DNA of 64,000 bases from Dysgonomonas gadei ATCC BAA-286. Its GTDB lineage: Bacteria; Bacteroidota; Bacteroidia; Bacteroidales; Dysgonomonadaceae. Location: the NCBI RefSeq assembly GCF_000213555.1, contig NZ_GL891980.1:496001-560000 (forward strand), given 5' to 3'. Position 1 is the stretch's first letter. Each line of letters starts with the position of its first letter. The notes beneath the pieces were generated by a model that saw only the letters and a program-made list of their open reading frames with translations, was not told where the DNA came from and did no database searches. The translations under genes and the position numbers were made by a program. This document shows, in pieces, positions 15,588 to 24,584 of the stretch.

Positions 15588-17783
15588 ATGCCTGACCGAA
15601 ACGATAAACTGACCGTTGCTTTAAAAAAGCATTTTGGCTTTGATAAATTCAAAGGAAACCAAGAGGCAATCATCCAGAATCTTCTGGACGAGAAGGATAC
15701 TTTTGTCCTGATGCCTACAGGGGGAGGGAAGTCGCTTTGTTACCAGTTACCGGCCTTGTTGATGGAGGGAACGGCTGTTATCATATCACCGCTTATAGCG
15801 CTGATGAAGAATCAGGTAGATGCAATGCGCAATTTCAGCGAAGAAGACGGAGTTGCTCATTTTATCAATTCATCACTAAACAAAGCTGCCATAGAACAGG
15901 TGAAAGGCGATATCCTTTCTGGTAAAACCAAATTACTCTATGTAGCGCCGGAATCCTTGACCAAAGAAGAAAACATAGATTTTCTTCGACAAATAAAGAT
16001 TTCGTTTTACGCTATAGATGAAGCACACTGTATATCGGAATGGGGACACGATTTCCGCCCGGAATACAGACGGATACGCCCTATAGTCACCGAGATAGGT
16101 AAGCATCCGATTATTGCACTTACCGCTACAGCAACGCCAAAGGTACAACTCGACATCCAGAAGAATCTGGGAATGGTCGATGCCGATGTTTTTAAAGCTT
16201 CATTCAACAGGGAAAATCTTTTCTATGAAGTGCGTTCTAAAACGAACAATGTAGACAAGGATATCATAAAATATATCAAGTCGCAGGGGCATAAATCGGG
16301 TATTATATATTGCCTGAGCCGCAAAAAGGTAGAAGAATTTGCAGAAATACTGCAAACAAACAATATCAATGCGCTACCCTATCACGCAGGATTAGATGCA
16401 AATACGCGCTCAGCAAATCAGGATGCATTTCTGATGGAACAAGTCGATGTAATTGTAGCTACCATTGCATTCGGGATGGGGATAGATAAACCGGATGTAA
16501 GGTATGTGATACATTACGACATGCCAAAGAGTCTTGAAGGATATTATCAGGAAACAGGCCGGGCCGGACGCGACGGAGGAGAAGGAAAATGTATTGCCTT
16601 CTACTCCTTCAAAGACTTACAGAAACTAGAGAAGTTCATGCAGGGAAAACCTGTTGCCGAACAAGAAATAGGAAAACAACTGCTCCTTGAAACAGCGGCA
16701 TACGCAGAGACTGCATTATGCAGAAAAAAGGTGCTCCTTCACTATTTCGGTGAAGAATACAAAGTGAGAAATTGTGGAAATTGTGACAATTGTGTAAATC
16801 CAAAAAAACAGGTGGAAGCTAAAGATTTATTATTAACAGCTCTGGAAGCTGTAGTTGCGTTAAAAGAAAAATTCAAGACGGATTATGTTATCAATATCCT
16901 CAGAGGTAAAGAAACATCCGAAATTGAAACATACGAGCATCAGGATCTGGAAGTGTTCGGCTCCGGAGATGATTCTGATGAAGATACATGGAATGCAGTG
17001 ATTCGTCAGGCCATTATCGCAGGATATTTTGATAAAGATATTGAAAATTACGGGTTGTTGAAAATTACGAAAAAGGGTAAAGACTTCCTGAAGAAACCTG
17101 TATCTTTTAAAATTACGACTGCCGATGAAGAAGACCTGGAAGACGATGACAACATAGATGATGTAGTCGTAAAAGGTGGTGGTGGAGGTTCTGCCGTAGA
17201 TCCGGTATTATTCTCTATTATGAAAGACCTTCGCAAGAAAATGGCTAAGAATAATAACGTTCCGCCATATGTGATCTTTCAGGATCCATCATTGGAAGCC
17301 ATGGCAACCATCTACCCTATCACGATGGAGGAATTACAGAATATTCCGGGTGTAGGGGCAGGTAAGGCTAAAAGATACGGAGCCGAATTCCTGCAGATTA
17401 TAAAGAAACATGTCGAAGAAAACGAGATTGAACGTCCTGAAGATTTACGTGTAAGAACCGTTGCCAACAAGTCGAAGCTAAAGGTTGCCATCGTACAGGC
17501 CATCGACAGAAAAGTAGCCTTGGACGATCTGGCAGAATCGAAAGGAATAGATTTTACCGAATTGCTCAATGAAGTTGAAGCAATTGTATATTCAGGTACC
17601 AAAATTAATATTGATTATTTCTTGCGTGAGGTAATAGACGAAGATCATCTGGACGATATTTTTCAATATTTTCAGGAAGCAGAATCGGATGATCTGGAAG
17701 AAGCGATCAACGAGTTAGGTGAATATTCAGAAGATGAAATCCGTTTGGTCCGTATCAAATTTATATCTGATATGGCAAACTAA
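15588..17783 (+). CDS. recQ: ATP-dependent DNA helicase RecQ
   Basis: A 731-residue 3'-5' DNA helicase. Motif I MPTGGGKSLCYQLPAL (Walker A, about residue 45), motif II YAIDEAHCISEWGHDFRP (about 144), and helicase domain 2 with VATIAFGMGIDKPDVR and QETGRAGRDG are complete. The RecQ zinc site follows with the Cys pattern LCRKKV...NCGNCDNC (about residues 378-403), then a winged-helix domain and an HRDC domain (about 540-610, with IPGVGAGKAKRYG). A further C-terminal helical, acidic region of about 120 residues is typical of Bacteroidota RecQ. It probably acts in recombination repair. coaD starts 4 bp after its stop. Confidence 0.96.
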   Translation: MPDRNDKLTVALKKHFGFDKFKGNQEAIIQNLLDEKDTFVLMPTGGGKSLCYQLPALLMEGTAVIISPLIALMKNQVDAMRNFSEEDGVAHFINSSLNKAAIEQVKGDILSGKTKLLYVAPESLTKEENIDFLRQIKISFYAIDEAHCISEWGHDFRPEYRRIRPIVTEIGKHPIIALTATATPKVQLDIQKNLGMVDADVFKASFNRENLFYEVRSKTNNVDKDIIKYIKSQGHKSGIIYCLSRKKVEEFAEILQTNNINALPYHAGLDANTRSANQDAFLMEQVDVIVATIAFGMGIDKPDVRYVIHYDMPKSLEGYYQETGRAGRDGGEGKCIAFYSFKDLQKLEKFMQGKPVAEQEIGKQLLLETAAYAETALCRKKVLLHYFGEEYKVRNCGNCDNCVNPKKQVEAKDLLLTALEAVVALKEKFKTDYVINILRGKETSEIETYEHQDLEVFGSGDDSDEDTWNAVIRQAIIAGYFDKDIENYGLLKITKKGKDFLKKPVSFKITTADEEDLEDDDNIDDVVVKGGGGGSAVDPVLFSIMKDLRKKMAKNNNVPPYVIFQDPSLEAMATIYPITMEELQNIPGVGAGKAKRYGAEFLQIIKKHVEENEIERPEDLRVRTVANKSKLKVAIVQAIDRKVALDDLAESKGIDFTELLNEVEAIVYSGTKINIDYFLREVIDEDHLDDIFQYFQEAESDDLEEAINELGEYSEDEIRLVRIKFISDMAN

Positions 17784-17787
17784 AATA

Positions 17788-18255
17788 ATGAAGAAAAAAG
17801 CAATCTTTCCGGGAACATTTGATCCCTTTACGATAGGACATCATTCATTGGTAAAACGGTCTCTCGAATTAGTCGATGAGATCGTTATTGCCATTGGGAA
17901 GAATGATGCAAAAAAAAGCTATTTCTCTCTTGAACACCGTATAGAGATGATACAATCACTCTATAGAAACGAGCCTCGTATCTCCGTAGAAACTTATGAT
18001 AGCCTGACCGTAGATTTTGCAAAGACAGTGAAAGCCCATTTTATAGTAAGAGGTATACGTTCGGTTAACGATTTCGAATACGAAAAAACAATTGCCGATA
18101 TGAACCGGAAGATATCAGGAATAGAAACTTTTATCCTTTTCACTGAACCAGAACTCACACATATTAGTTCTACCATAGTACGCGAGTTATTAAGATTCGG
18201 ACATGATGTCAGCGAATTTATACCCGAAGGCATGAATCTGAAAACCCGCCAATAG
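17788..18255 (+). CDS. coaD: Phosphopantetheine adenylyltransferase
   Basis: A 155-residue enzyme transferring AMP from ATP to 4'-phosphopantetheine in coenzyme A synthesis. I chose the ATG at 17788, which gives the canonical N-terminus MKKKAIFPGTFDPFTIGHHSL with the (T/H)xGH nucleotide-binding motif; a longer in-frame start would overlap recQ by 65 bp. AKDVSEF-like C-terminal wording (here GHDVSEFIPEG) and ISSTIVRELLRFG carry the second nucleotide-binding motif. It lies 4 bp after recQ. Pantothenate synthesis (panC, panD) is also in this window, about 12 kb away. Confidence 0.96.
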   Translation: MKKKAIFPGTFDPFTIGHHSLVKRSLELVDEIVIAIGKNDAKKSYFSLEHRIEMIQSLYRNEPRISVETYDSLTVDFAKTVKAHFIVRGIRSVNDFEYEKTIADMNRKISGIETFILFTEPELTHISSTIVRELLRFGHDVSEFIPEGMNLKTRQ

Positions 18256-18320
18256 ATCTGAATTACACAGAACAATATTCGTATTTTACGAAAACATAAA
18301 TATAATCAAGATAAATATAT

Positions 18321-19919
18321 ATGAAAAGAGTTATTATCGCGGCTCTGTGCTTTCTTACTATTGTGGCTTCTGCCTCTGCCCAATTCAAAATGAGTGAAGG
18401 TTCTAAAAAGGTAGCGACAACAATGGCAATTATCGAAAATCTGTATGTAGATGATGTAAATGACCAAAAGCTTGCCGAAGATGCTATTAAGTCTCTTCTG
18501 GAGAAGCTGGACCCCCACTCTACCTACATCAGTACAGATGAAGTAAAAGATATGAATGAACCACTCGAGGGTAACTTCGACGGAATCGGAATTTCGTTCA
18601 ATATGTTAACCGATACGCTTTACGTCATCGAAGCATTACCCGGAGGCCCTTCTGAAAAAGCCGGATTGATGGCCGGGGATAAAATTCTCTATGTAAATGA
18701 TACGCTTATAGCAGGAGTAAAAAGATCAACCAAATATGTTATGTCGCGTCTCAAAGGTCCTAAAGGAACAAAGGTGGATGTAAAGGTCCTGCGACGTGGT
18801 GTACCGGAACTGCTCGATTTTAAAATAACCCGTGCAAAGATACCTGTGTATAGCATTGATGCTTCCTACATGGTAGATAACAATACGGGATATATCCGCA
18901 TTATCCGATTCGGAGCCACAACTACAAAAGAATTTCAAGACGCCTTAGCTAAATTGAAGAAGGAAGGTATGAAAAACCTCATTCTCGACCTGGAAGGTAA
19001 CGGTGGAGGATATATGGCTCCCGCGATTGATCTGTCAGATGAATTTCTGAGTAAAGGTAAACTTATTGTTTACACGGAAGGATTGCGTCAACCGAGAAGG
19101 GATGAAGTTTCAACTGAAAAAGGAAGTTTCGAAGATGGAAAAGTAGTGATCATGATTAATGAAGGTTCGGCATCGGCCAGTGAAATTTTGTCAGGTGCTG
19201 TTCAAGACTGGGACAGAGGTGTGATTGTTGGCCGCCGCAGCTTTGGCAAAGGACTTGTACAAAGACAAATCCCACTCCCTGACGAATCAATGATAAGGTT
19301 AACCGTAGCCCGTTACTATACTCCAACAGGACGTTCTATCCAAAAGCCCTATACAAGCGGAGACCTTACATCATATAATATGGACGTGATAGAAAGATAC
19401 AATAAAGGAGAAATGATGCATGCCGACAGTATTCATTTTCCTGACTCACTAAAGTACACTACACTGATGAATCACAGGACTGTATATGGTGGCGGAGGTA
19501 TTATGCCTGACTACTTCGTGCCGTTGGATACAACAAATTACACACCATATTTCAGAAGCATTGCCAACAGGGGACTTATCTATAAAGTTGCATATAGTGA
19601 AGTAGATAATCACCGTAAAGATATACTGGATGAATATCCTACGAAAGAAGCTTTTCTGAAGAAATACATTGTTCCGCAAAGCCTGCTGGAAAAGATTGTA
19701 GTTGCCGGAGAAGAAGAAAAAATTACATATAACGAGGATGAGTTTAACAAGGCTTCGGATTTAATCAGAATGCAACTGAAGATGCTTCTGGCCCGGGATA
19801 TCTTTGATACGGAAACATCTCTCAGAATATATAACGGATACAGCGAGACATTCAAAAAAGCATATGAGATTATACATGATGATAACCTGTATAACAACTT
19901 GCTGAAAGGAAAGAATTGA
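18321..19919 (+). CDS. S41 family C-terminal processing peptidase (Ctp-like)
   Basis: A 532-residue secreted serine protease. A signal peptide (about residues 1-20, ending SASAQ) is followed by a helical segment, a PDZ domain (about 95-175, IEALPGGPSEKAGLMAGD) and the S41 catalytic domain. The Ser-Lys dyad sits in NEGSASASEIL (about residue 285) and RSFGKGLVQRQ (about 308). A C-terminal extension of about 170 residues follows, as in other Bacteroidota tail-specific proteases. It probably trims periplasmic or envelope proteins. A strong terminator follows. Confidence 0.93.
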   Translation: MKRVIIAALCFLTIVASASAQFKMSEGSKKVATTMAIIENLYVDDVNDQKLAEDAIKSLLEKLDPHSTYISTDEVKDMNEPLEGNFDGIGISFNMLTDTLYVIEALPGGPSEKAGLMAGDKILYVNDTLIAGVKRSTKYVMSRLKGPKGTKVDVKVLRRGVPELLDFKITRAKIPVYSIDASYMVDNNTGYIRIIRFGATTTKEFQDALAKLKKEGMKNLILDLEGNGGGYMAPAIDLSDEFLSKGKLIVYTEGLRQPRRDEVSTEKGSFEDGKVVIMINEGSASASEILSGAVQDWDRGVIVGRRSFGKGLVQRQIPLPDESMIRLTVARYYTPTGRSIQKPYTSGDLTSYNMDVIERYNKGEMMHADSIHFPDSLKYTTLMNHRTVYGGGGIMPDYFVPLDTTNYTPYFRSIANRGLIYKVAYSEVDNHRKDILDEYPTKEAFLKKYIVPQSLLEKIVVAGEEEKITYNEDEFNKASDLIRMQLKMLLARDIFDTETSLRIYNGYSETFKKAYEIIHDDNLYNNLLKGKN

Positions 19920-19935
19920 TATTCTATTTATAGTA

Positions 19936-19971
19936 AAAACGGGTTGTATAATGTATTATGCAACCCGTTTT
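19936..19971. terminator. Bidirectional intrinsic terminator after the S41 protease gene
   Basis: An 11-bp perfect stem AAAACGGGTTG/CAACCCGTTTT flanked by A and T tracts, between convergent genes. Confidence 0.88.
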
Positions 19972-19986
19972 ATTTATCTATGGTAT

Positions 19987-21009
19987 TTAAATATTGAACT
20001 TATCTATTGCTTGCTTCAGATAAAAACCGGACTGAAGTTTCTTACTCATTTCAATAACATTCCGTTTCATCTCATTATAATATCCGGGAGTCATAGACGA
20101 AAGAATACTATTTATCTCGGTTAGGGAATCAATAGTTATCCCTATTCTATTTTCTTCTATGAAAGGTGCTAACGCCGCATGTTTCCATATAATTACTGGC
20201 AAATGGCTTTTGATATAGAATGATACCTTATGCGGAGTATTGTATTTGAGATAAGCGCCGAAACTTCCGGAACATTCATCCATCGAATCACCATCCCAAA
20301 CAAGGCCGAAATCATCATTATTGGTAAGAATAAAAGTATCACTATCTATATATCCTCTGCAATGGAAATCATTCGTATCGGGAATATCGAATCTATCACC
20401 ATAGATGTTTAATATAAAGTTTCTTGGAGAAGGGATAAATTCATACAAAAATGCATTTTTTCTCCGGTTCAAAGCTCCGGCATAACAAATTCTATATGAA
20501 TAATTATCTTCTGATCTGAATTCAGGTTTACGTTCTTCTTTGGATAGAAAATGCCATATATCGAGTGTGTTTATTTTAGCTTTGGCATTATTAGCGATCA
20601 GCCAATCTTTCATTTTCTGATTTGTAGCAATGATATAATCCGAATTGTTCAAACGCCCCATTTCCTGTCCCACAGAAATTCTTTTTCGCCGGAAGGAGCC
20701 TAAATCGTGTATCAGAGAAATAACTTTAGTATGCTTAAGATGAGCTATTTTACACAACAAAACATAATATTTCTTCGTAGGGTATTGTATAAAGAGGATT
20801 CCATTAACAGGCATTACTATGATGCCTTTAATAGTGCCGCTCAGATTACGTATAAAATCTGTTACCTTACTTTGGCTGAAGCTTTGCTTTAATCCAATAT
20901 TCCGATAACCAAAATCATCTAAAAGTGTCTCAGTGTCTGTGCGGGCATCATTTCCGGCAGACACTCCTTTATAATTTCGTGAAATATAAACTGGTTTCCT
21001 TTTATTCAT
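19987..21009 (-). CDS. Glycosyltransferase, galactofuranosyltransferase-like
   Basis: A 340-residue protein without signal or membrane segments. The N-terminus (VYISRNYKGVSAGNDARTD), KVISLIHDLGSFRR, a mid-protein ICYAGALNRRKNAFL (start of the second Rossmann lobe), and DFGLVWDGDSMDECSGSFG with YNTPHKVSFYIKSHLPVIIW resemble beta-1,6-galactofuranosyltransferases (WbbI/GlfT-like, GT-B fold) that use UDP-galactofuranose in O-antigen or capsule assembly. It is a single gene with no polysaccharide cluster next to it. The family is plausible; the sugar is not proven. Confidence 0.75.
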   Translation of the reverse strand: MNKRKPVYISRNYKGVSAGNDARTDTETLLDDFGYRNIGLKQSFSQSKVTDFIRNLSGTIKGIIVMPVNGILFIQYPTKKYYVLLCKIAHLKHTKVISLIHDLGSFRRKRISVGQEMGRLNNSDYIIATNQKMKDWLIANNAKAKINTLDIWHFLSKEERKPEFRSEDNYSYRICYAGALNRRKNAFLYEFIPSPRNFILNIYGDRFDIPDTNDFHCRGYIDSDTFILTNNDDFGLVWDGDSMDECSGSFGAYLKYNTPHKVSFYIKSHLPVIIWKHAALAPFIEENRIGITIDSLTEINSILSSMTPGYYNEMKRNVIEMSKKLQSGFYLKQAIDKFNI

Positions 21010-21169
21010 CCGCTAATTACTCTATATATCTTATCTCAGAGAATATGTATATTTCCTAAGATAAAGGTAAGATATATTTTTATAACCCGGAAAGAATGTA
21101 TAAAAAGTCTGAACCAATAATATCCAGTACAGAGAGCCGGAGTACTTAATGAAACAAAAAAGACTTTAT

Positions 21170-21430
21170 TTAATCTTTTATTTCCTCATATTTTACATAT
21201 TCCCCTTCATCTTTAGAGAATATCTTTTTATTTGAGCCAGAGGATGCGTGCTCCGACCGTCCCGAAGAAGAGGCGTTATTATTAGAAGTATATCTATTAT
21301 TGGAAGTATATCCGCTATGTGATGTGGAAGATTTTCCGAAAATAAAAGACGACACTCCTCTAACCACTGATAGCAAAACCATTACTCCAAATATAATTAT
21401 GGCAAATATTAGAAAAAGTAGAAATGTCAT
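21170..21430 (-). CDS. Small membrane protein, DUF4834-like
   Basis: An 86-residue protein with one N-terminal membrane helix (about residues 2-22), then a Gly/Ser/Asn-rich low-complexity linker, and an acidic end KIFSKDEGEYVKYEEIKD. This layout is that of the small DUF4834 family of Bacteroidota. Function unknown. It lies alone between the galactofuranosyltransferase-like gene and mntP, same strand. A -7 box-like TATATTTG is at 21554-21561 on the minus strand. Confidence 0.65.
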   Translation of the reverse strand: MTFLLFLIFAIIIFGVMVLLSVVRGVSSFIFGKSSTSHSGYTSNNRYTSNNNASSSGRSEHASSGSNKKIFSKDEGEYVKYEEIKD

Positions 21431-21650
21431 TTTATATAAATTATTAGTTCAGGCCGCAGACCTAATTATTACTTTGATAAGTAAAAGAAATAAGAGTGAG
21501 TTATGATCCGATAATATATATCATCAAATACTTTCTTTCATTTACTACCTTGGCAAATATAATACACTGATATTAGATAAAACTAAGAAACAACATGTAA
21601 GTTCGATTGTTTCAATTTATTTAACAAGAGTTTATTATCTTAAACAATAA

Positions 21651-22232
21651 TCACAAAAGAGCGGTATGGGTTTCGGTCAGAACTGTATGTTGGAACAATA
21701 TACTACAACCAATAAGAATAAGAATGATCCCTCCGGCTATATTAATGCGTAGATTACACCTCTGACCGGCCTTACAGCCAAATATAATTCCGAACGAAGA
21801 TATCATAAAAGTTACCACACCGATAATTAATGCAGGAAGCAGTATCTGTACATTAATCAAGGACAAAGATAACCCCACTGCCGTGGCATCTATACTAGTG
21901 GCTACTGCCAGACCAAACATCACTTTAAAATTAAGGGGATTGAATGGAGAACTCTCTTCATCTTTCAAACTGGCAACGATTACTCTTACTCCCAGAAAGC
22001 ATAAAATACCAAAAGCCACCCAATGATCGAACTGTTCGATATAACGAGCAAATGTAGAACCTACAAACCACCCGAAAACAGTAAGGCTCATCTGTATAAA
22101 AGCCAGCATACCGGCTATTTTAAGTACATTTATTGTTTTGTGGTTTCCTATCACAGCCCCACTGGTAAGAGCGATAACTAAACTATCCATCGAAAGGCCC
22201 ACCGCCAATGCTACAATCTGAATCATATCCAT
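21651..22232 (-). CDS. mntP: Manganese efflux pump MntP
   Basis: A 193-residue inner-membrane protein of about six helices. The duplicated motif that binds the metal is visible: VGLSMDSLVIALTSG in helix 1 (Asp) and ATSIDATAVGLSLS in helix 4 (Asp). This is the MntP/YebN family, which exports Mn2+ under excess. Its start overlaps the end of the nitroreductase gene by 10 bp, so both are probably on one transcript. In other bacteria mntP is under a Mn riboswitch; the 223-bp palindromic element upstream of the pair does not look like one. Confidence 0.92.
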   Translation of the reverse strand: MDMIQIVALAVGLSMDSLVIALTSGAVIGNHKTINVLKIAGMLAFIQMSLTVFGWFVGSTFARYIEQFDHWVAFGILCFLGVRVIVASLKDEESSPFNPLNFKVMFGLAVATSIDATAVGLSLSLINVQILLPALIIGVVTFMISSFGIIFGCKAGQRCNLRINIAGGIILILIGCSILFQHTVLTETHTALL

Positions 22233-22741
22233 TCAGTTATTTCAGACAAGGACTTACGCTTCTTTTCCGGAGATATACTTTTATCCGAGTCAATATAGCC
22301 AAGCGGGAATATGGCGATAGGTTCGAGATTCGGGGATAAGTTCAGTACCTCTATCAATACATCCGGGTTAAAATTACATATCCAGCATGTACCTAAGCCG
22401 ATCTCCGCTGCTGCAAGACAAACATGTTCTGCTGCAATAGCAGCATCTACATCTCCGAAATCTTTATTATCCGATGTTGTTCTTTTCCACGACATGGAAG
22501 AGTCTTTACACACTACAATATGTACCGGAGCAGATTTAAACCATTCTCTGTTGTATGACTCCTGTATGCAGGATATCACAGATTGATTACGGATGATGAA
22601 AAACTTCCATGGCTGATTATTACAGGCAGAAGGTGCCAGCCTTGCACATTCGAGAATGTAATTGATCTTATCTTCCTCTACAGCGCGGGAAAGATAAGTC
22701 CTGACCGAATAGCGACTTTCGATGAGTTCTTTTAGTTTCAT
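22223..22741 (-). CDS. Nitroreductase family protein
   Basis: A 172-residue FMN-dependent oxidoreductase. The N-terminal ELIESRYSVRTYLSRAV and CARLAPSACNNQPWKFFI (Ser-Ala-x-Asn-x-Gln-Pro-Trp) bind FMN, and EIGLGTCWICNF and AIFPLGYID are the later family segments. It probably works as a homodimer reducing nitro or quinone compounds with NAD(P)H. It is co-transcribed with mntP through a 10-bp overlap. Substrate unknown. Confidence 0.9.
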   Translation of the reverse strand: MKLKELIESRYSVRTYLSRAVEEDKINYILECARLAPSACNNQPWKFFIIRNQSVISCIQESYNREWFKSAPVHIVVCKDSSMSWKRTTSDNKDFGDVDAAIAAEHVCLAAAEIGLGTCWICNFNPDVLIEVLNLSPNLEPIAIFPLGYIDSDKSISPEKKRKSLSEITEWI

Positions 22742-22762
22742 TAGTGATCTTATAGTTGCAAA

Positions 22763-22985
22763 AAATGCCGGTATTCTTAGAAGCTGTTTGAATTATATTG
22801 CCTGCCTGCTTTGAGCTGTTTTAAGATAGATTTTTAGTCTTTTTATCACAGGTTTAGCGGGCTAAACCAAGAGAAAAAGGTTAAAAAGATGCTTAAAAGA
22901 GCCAAACAGAGGCTGGCAAAGGTAATTAAAAACTTATTTTTTATTTGTTCCGGTATAATTCAAACAGCTTCTTACATCGGCATTT
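22763..22985. repeat. MITE-like 223-bp imperfect palindrome
   Basis: The ends AAATGCCG (22763-22770) and CGGCATTT (22978-22985) are inverted. A perfect 19-bp inverted repeat follows inward (AGAAGCTGTTTGAATTATA at 22779-22797 with its complement at 22954-22972). Further in, GCCTGCCTGCTTTG pairs loosely with the complement of AAACAGAGGCTGGC. At the centre is the palindrome GGTTTAGCGGGCTAAACC. There is no open frame. The whole could fold as one long hairpin; it may be a non-autonomous mobile element or a regulatory RNA/DNA structure. Confidence 0.7.
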
Positions 22986-22990
22986 CAGAT

Positions 22991-23941
22991 TTATAGTTCT
23001 TCTGTTATCTTATAATCGTTCCTGACAGTCGAATTTCGGGAGACAATCTCACCCAAAAATCCGGCGAGAAATAATTGCGTACCCAATAACATCATAGTCA
23101 AAGCAATATAAAAATACGGGGAATTTGTTACCAGCGGATGCGGAATACCATTACTGATAGCGTATAATTTATTCGCACCAACAATAACTACCGCTATAAA
23201 GCCCAGCAGGAACATAACCGTCCCCCACAATCCGAAAAAGTGCATTGGCTTACGTCCGAATACGGAAAGAAACCAAAGTGTAAGCAGATCCAAATAACCG
23301 TTTACAAAGCGGCTAAGACCTGCAAATTTACTCTTGCCATATTTACGGGCCTGATGATGTACGGCCTTCTCCCCTATTTTATTAAATCCGGCTATCTTAG
23401 CCAGATAAGGAATATAACGATGCATATCGTTGTATACCTCTATACTTTTTATGACTTCTTTCCGGTACGATTTCAATCCGCAATTAAAGTCATGCAATTT
23501 CACTCCCGATACCTTACGGGCTGTTGCATTAAATAACTTGGTAGGCAAAGTTTTGGACAACGGGTCGTAACGCTTCTTTTTCCATCCCGATACCAAATCG
23601 TAGCCATCTTCTTTTATCATTTTATATAATGCAGGAATTTCATCCGGACTATCCTGCATATCTGCATCCATCGTGATCACAACATCTCCCTCTGCTTTCT
23701 GAAAGGCACAATGAAGCGCAGGAGATTTTCCGTAATTTCGTCTAAACCGTATTGCTTTTATTTCAGGGGAAGTTTTCTTGATAGTGCTTATAACATCCCA
23801 CGACCGATCGGTACTGCCATCATCTACAAAGATTACTTCATATGAATACCCGTTCTCATCCATTACCCGCTTTATCCACGTGTATAGTTCCGGAAGAGAT
23901 TCTTCTTCATTCAGCAACGGTATTACAACAGATATGTCCAT
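22991..23941 (-). CDS. Glycosyltransferase family 2 with C-terminal membrane helices (polyprenyl-phosphate type)
   Basis: A 316-residue protein. The GT-A catalytic domain has ISVVIPLLNEEESLP, VIFVDDGSTDRSWDV and the metal-binding MDADMQDSPDE (Asp-x-Asp, about residue 92). Two membrane helices (about 232-255 and 270-292) close the protein, as in DPM1/ArnC-like enzymes that transfer a sugar to undecaprenyl phosphate. It probably makes a lipid-linked sugar for envelope glycans or lipid A modification. It lies 22 bp downstream of the DUF4199 gene on the same strand, and the two are often neighbours in Bacteroidales. Confidence 0.92.
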   Translation of the reverse strand: MDISVVIPLLNEEESLPELYTWIKRVMDENGYSYEVIFVDDGSTDRSWDVISTIKKTSPEIKAIRFRRNYGKSPALHCAFQKAEGDVVITMDADMQDSPDEIPALYKMIKEDGYDLVSGWKKKRYDPLSKTLPTKLFNATARKVSGVKLHDFNCGLKSYRKEVIKSIEVYNDMHRYIPYLAKIAGFNKIGEKAVHHQARKYGKSKFAGLSRFVNGYLDLLTLWFLSVFGRKPMHFFGLWGTVMFLLGFIAVVIVGANKLYAISNGIPHPLVTNSPYFYIALTMMLLGTQLFLAGFLGEIVSRNSTVRNDYKITEEL

Positions 23942-23963
23942 CGGGATACTACTAATTAAAAGC

Positions 23964-24512
23964 CTAAGGCCGATTGTTATTCATATTACTTGTACTATTT
24001 ACAAGAAAGCTCATAAGAAAACCAAGAACTACCCCTAATATCATATTACCGATAAACTCGGAGATAATATATAACGGTTTTCCTGTAACGATATAAAGGT
24101 ATATTTCTTTCTGATCGGGCTGGAGATTGCGCATTTTATCTACCATAGCGATAAAAGGTGCTGTCATCTTCATAAAGAATCCCGGGTCGATAAATTTATA
24201 ATGAGCGTACATGATCCCAGCCTCGAAAAAAGAGGCAAAGAAACAAATCAGCACGACAAAAAAGACACACGACCATATACCTTTTGGTTTATCCGGCTCC
24301 GAACCTTTAAATTTAAAGGTAAAAATATAAATAAGCAGAAATGTACCGACATTCAATAGATAGAATATATAAATAAACACATGATCGGAGAATCCGGCAC
24401 CTATCTTAAACATATATTTAAACATCCAGAACAGCCCCAGAATAGCCCCATAATGCATGGCATACCTAAGTAACGATGTTCCTCTCTCCTTTATATCCGT
24501 ACTATCGATCAT
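23964..24512 (-). CDS. DUF4199 domain-containing membrane protein
   Basis: A 182-residue inner-membrane protein with four predicted helices (about residues 20-38, 44-66, 80-102, 150-172) and few charged residues inside the membrane part. The pattern and its position directly before a GT2 gene match DUF4199 proteins of Bacteroidota. It may help the glycosyltransferase or transport its lipid product, but this is guilt by association only. A -7 box lies 8 bp before the start codon, so the transcript is nearly leaderless. Confidence 0.8.
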   Translation of the reverse strand: MIDSTDIKERGTSLLRYAMHYGAILGLFWMFKYMFKIGAGFSDHVFIYIFYLLNVGTFLLIYIFTFKFKGSEPDKPKGIWSCVFFVVLICFFASFFEAGIMYAHYKFIDPGFFMKMTAPFIAMVDKMRNLQPDQKEIYLYIVTGKPLYIISEFIGNMILGVVLGFLMSFLVNSTSNMNNNRP

Positions 24513-24519
24513 TGTGCTA

Positions 24520-24527
24520 CAAATGTA
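24520..24527 (-). promoter_or_regulatory. -7 box of the DUF4199-GT2 pair
   Basis: TACATTTG on the minus strand, only 8 bp before the start codon at 24512. TTTG at 24544-24547 is 16 bp upstream, a little closer than usual. Confidence 0.5.
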
Positions 24528-24544
24528 AGAAATTTGTTTAAAAC

Positions 24545-24578
24545 AAATAAGTGTAAATCCTCCGATTTACACTTATTT
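24545..24578 (-). terminator. Intrinsic terminator of lon
   Basis: A perfect 15-bp stem (24545-24559 with 24564-24578; core AAGTGTAAATC/GATTTACACTT) with a CTCC loop (minus strand GGAG), 7 bp after the lon stop and ending in T-rich sequence on the minus strand. Confidence 0.88.
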
Positions 24579-24584
24579 CATTTA

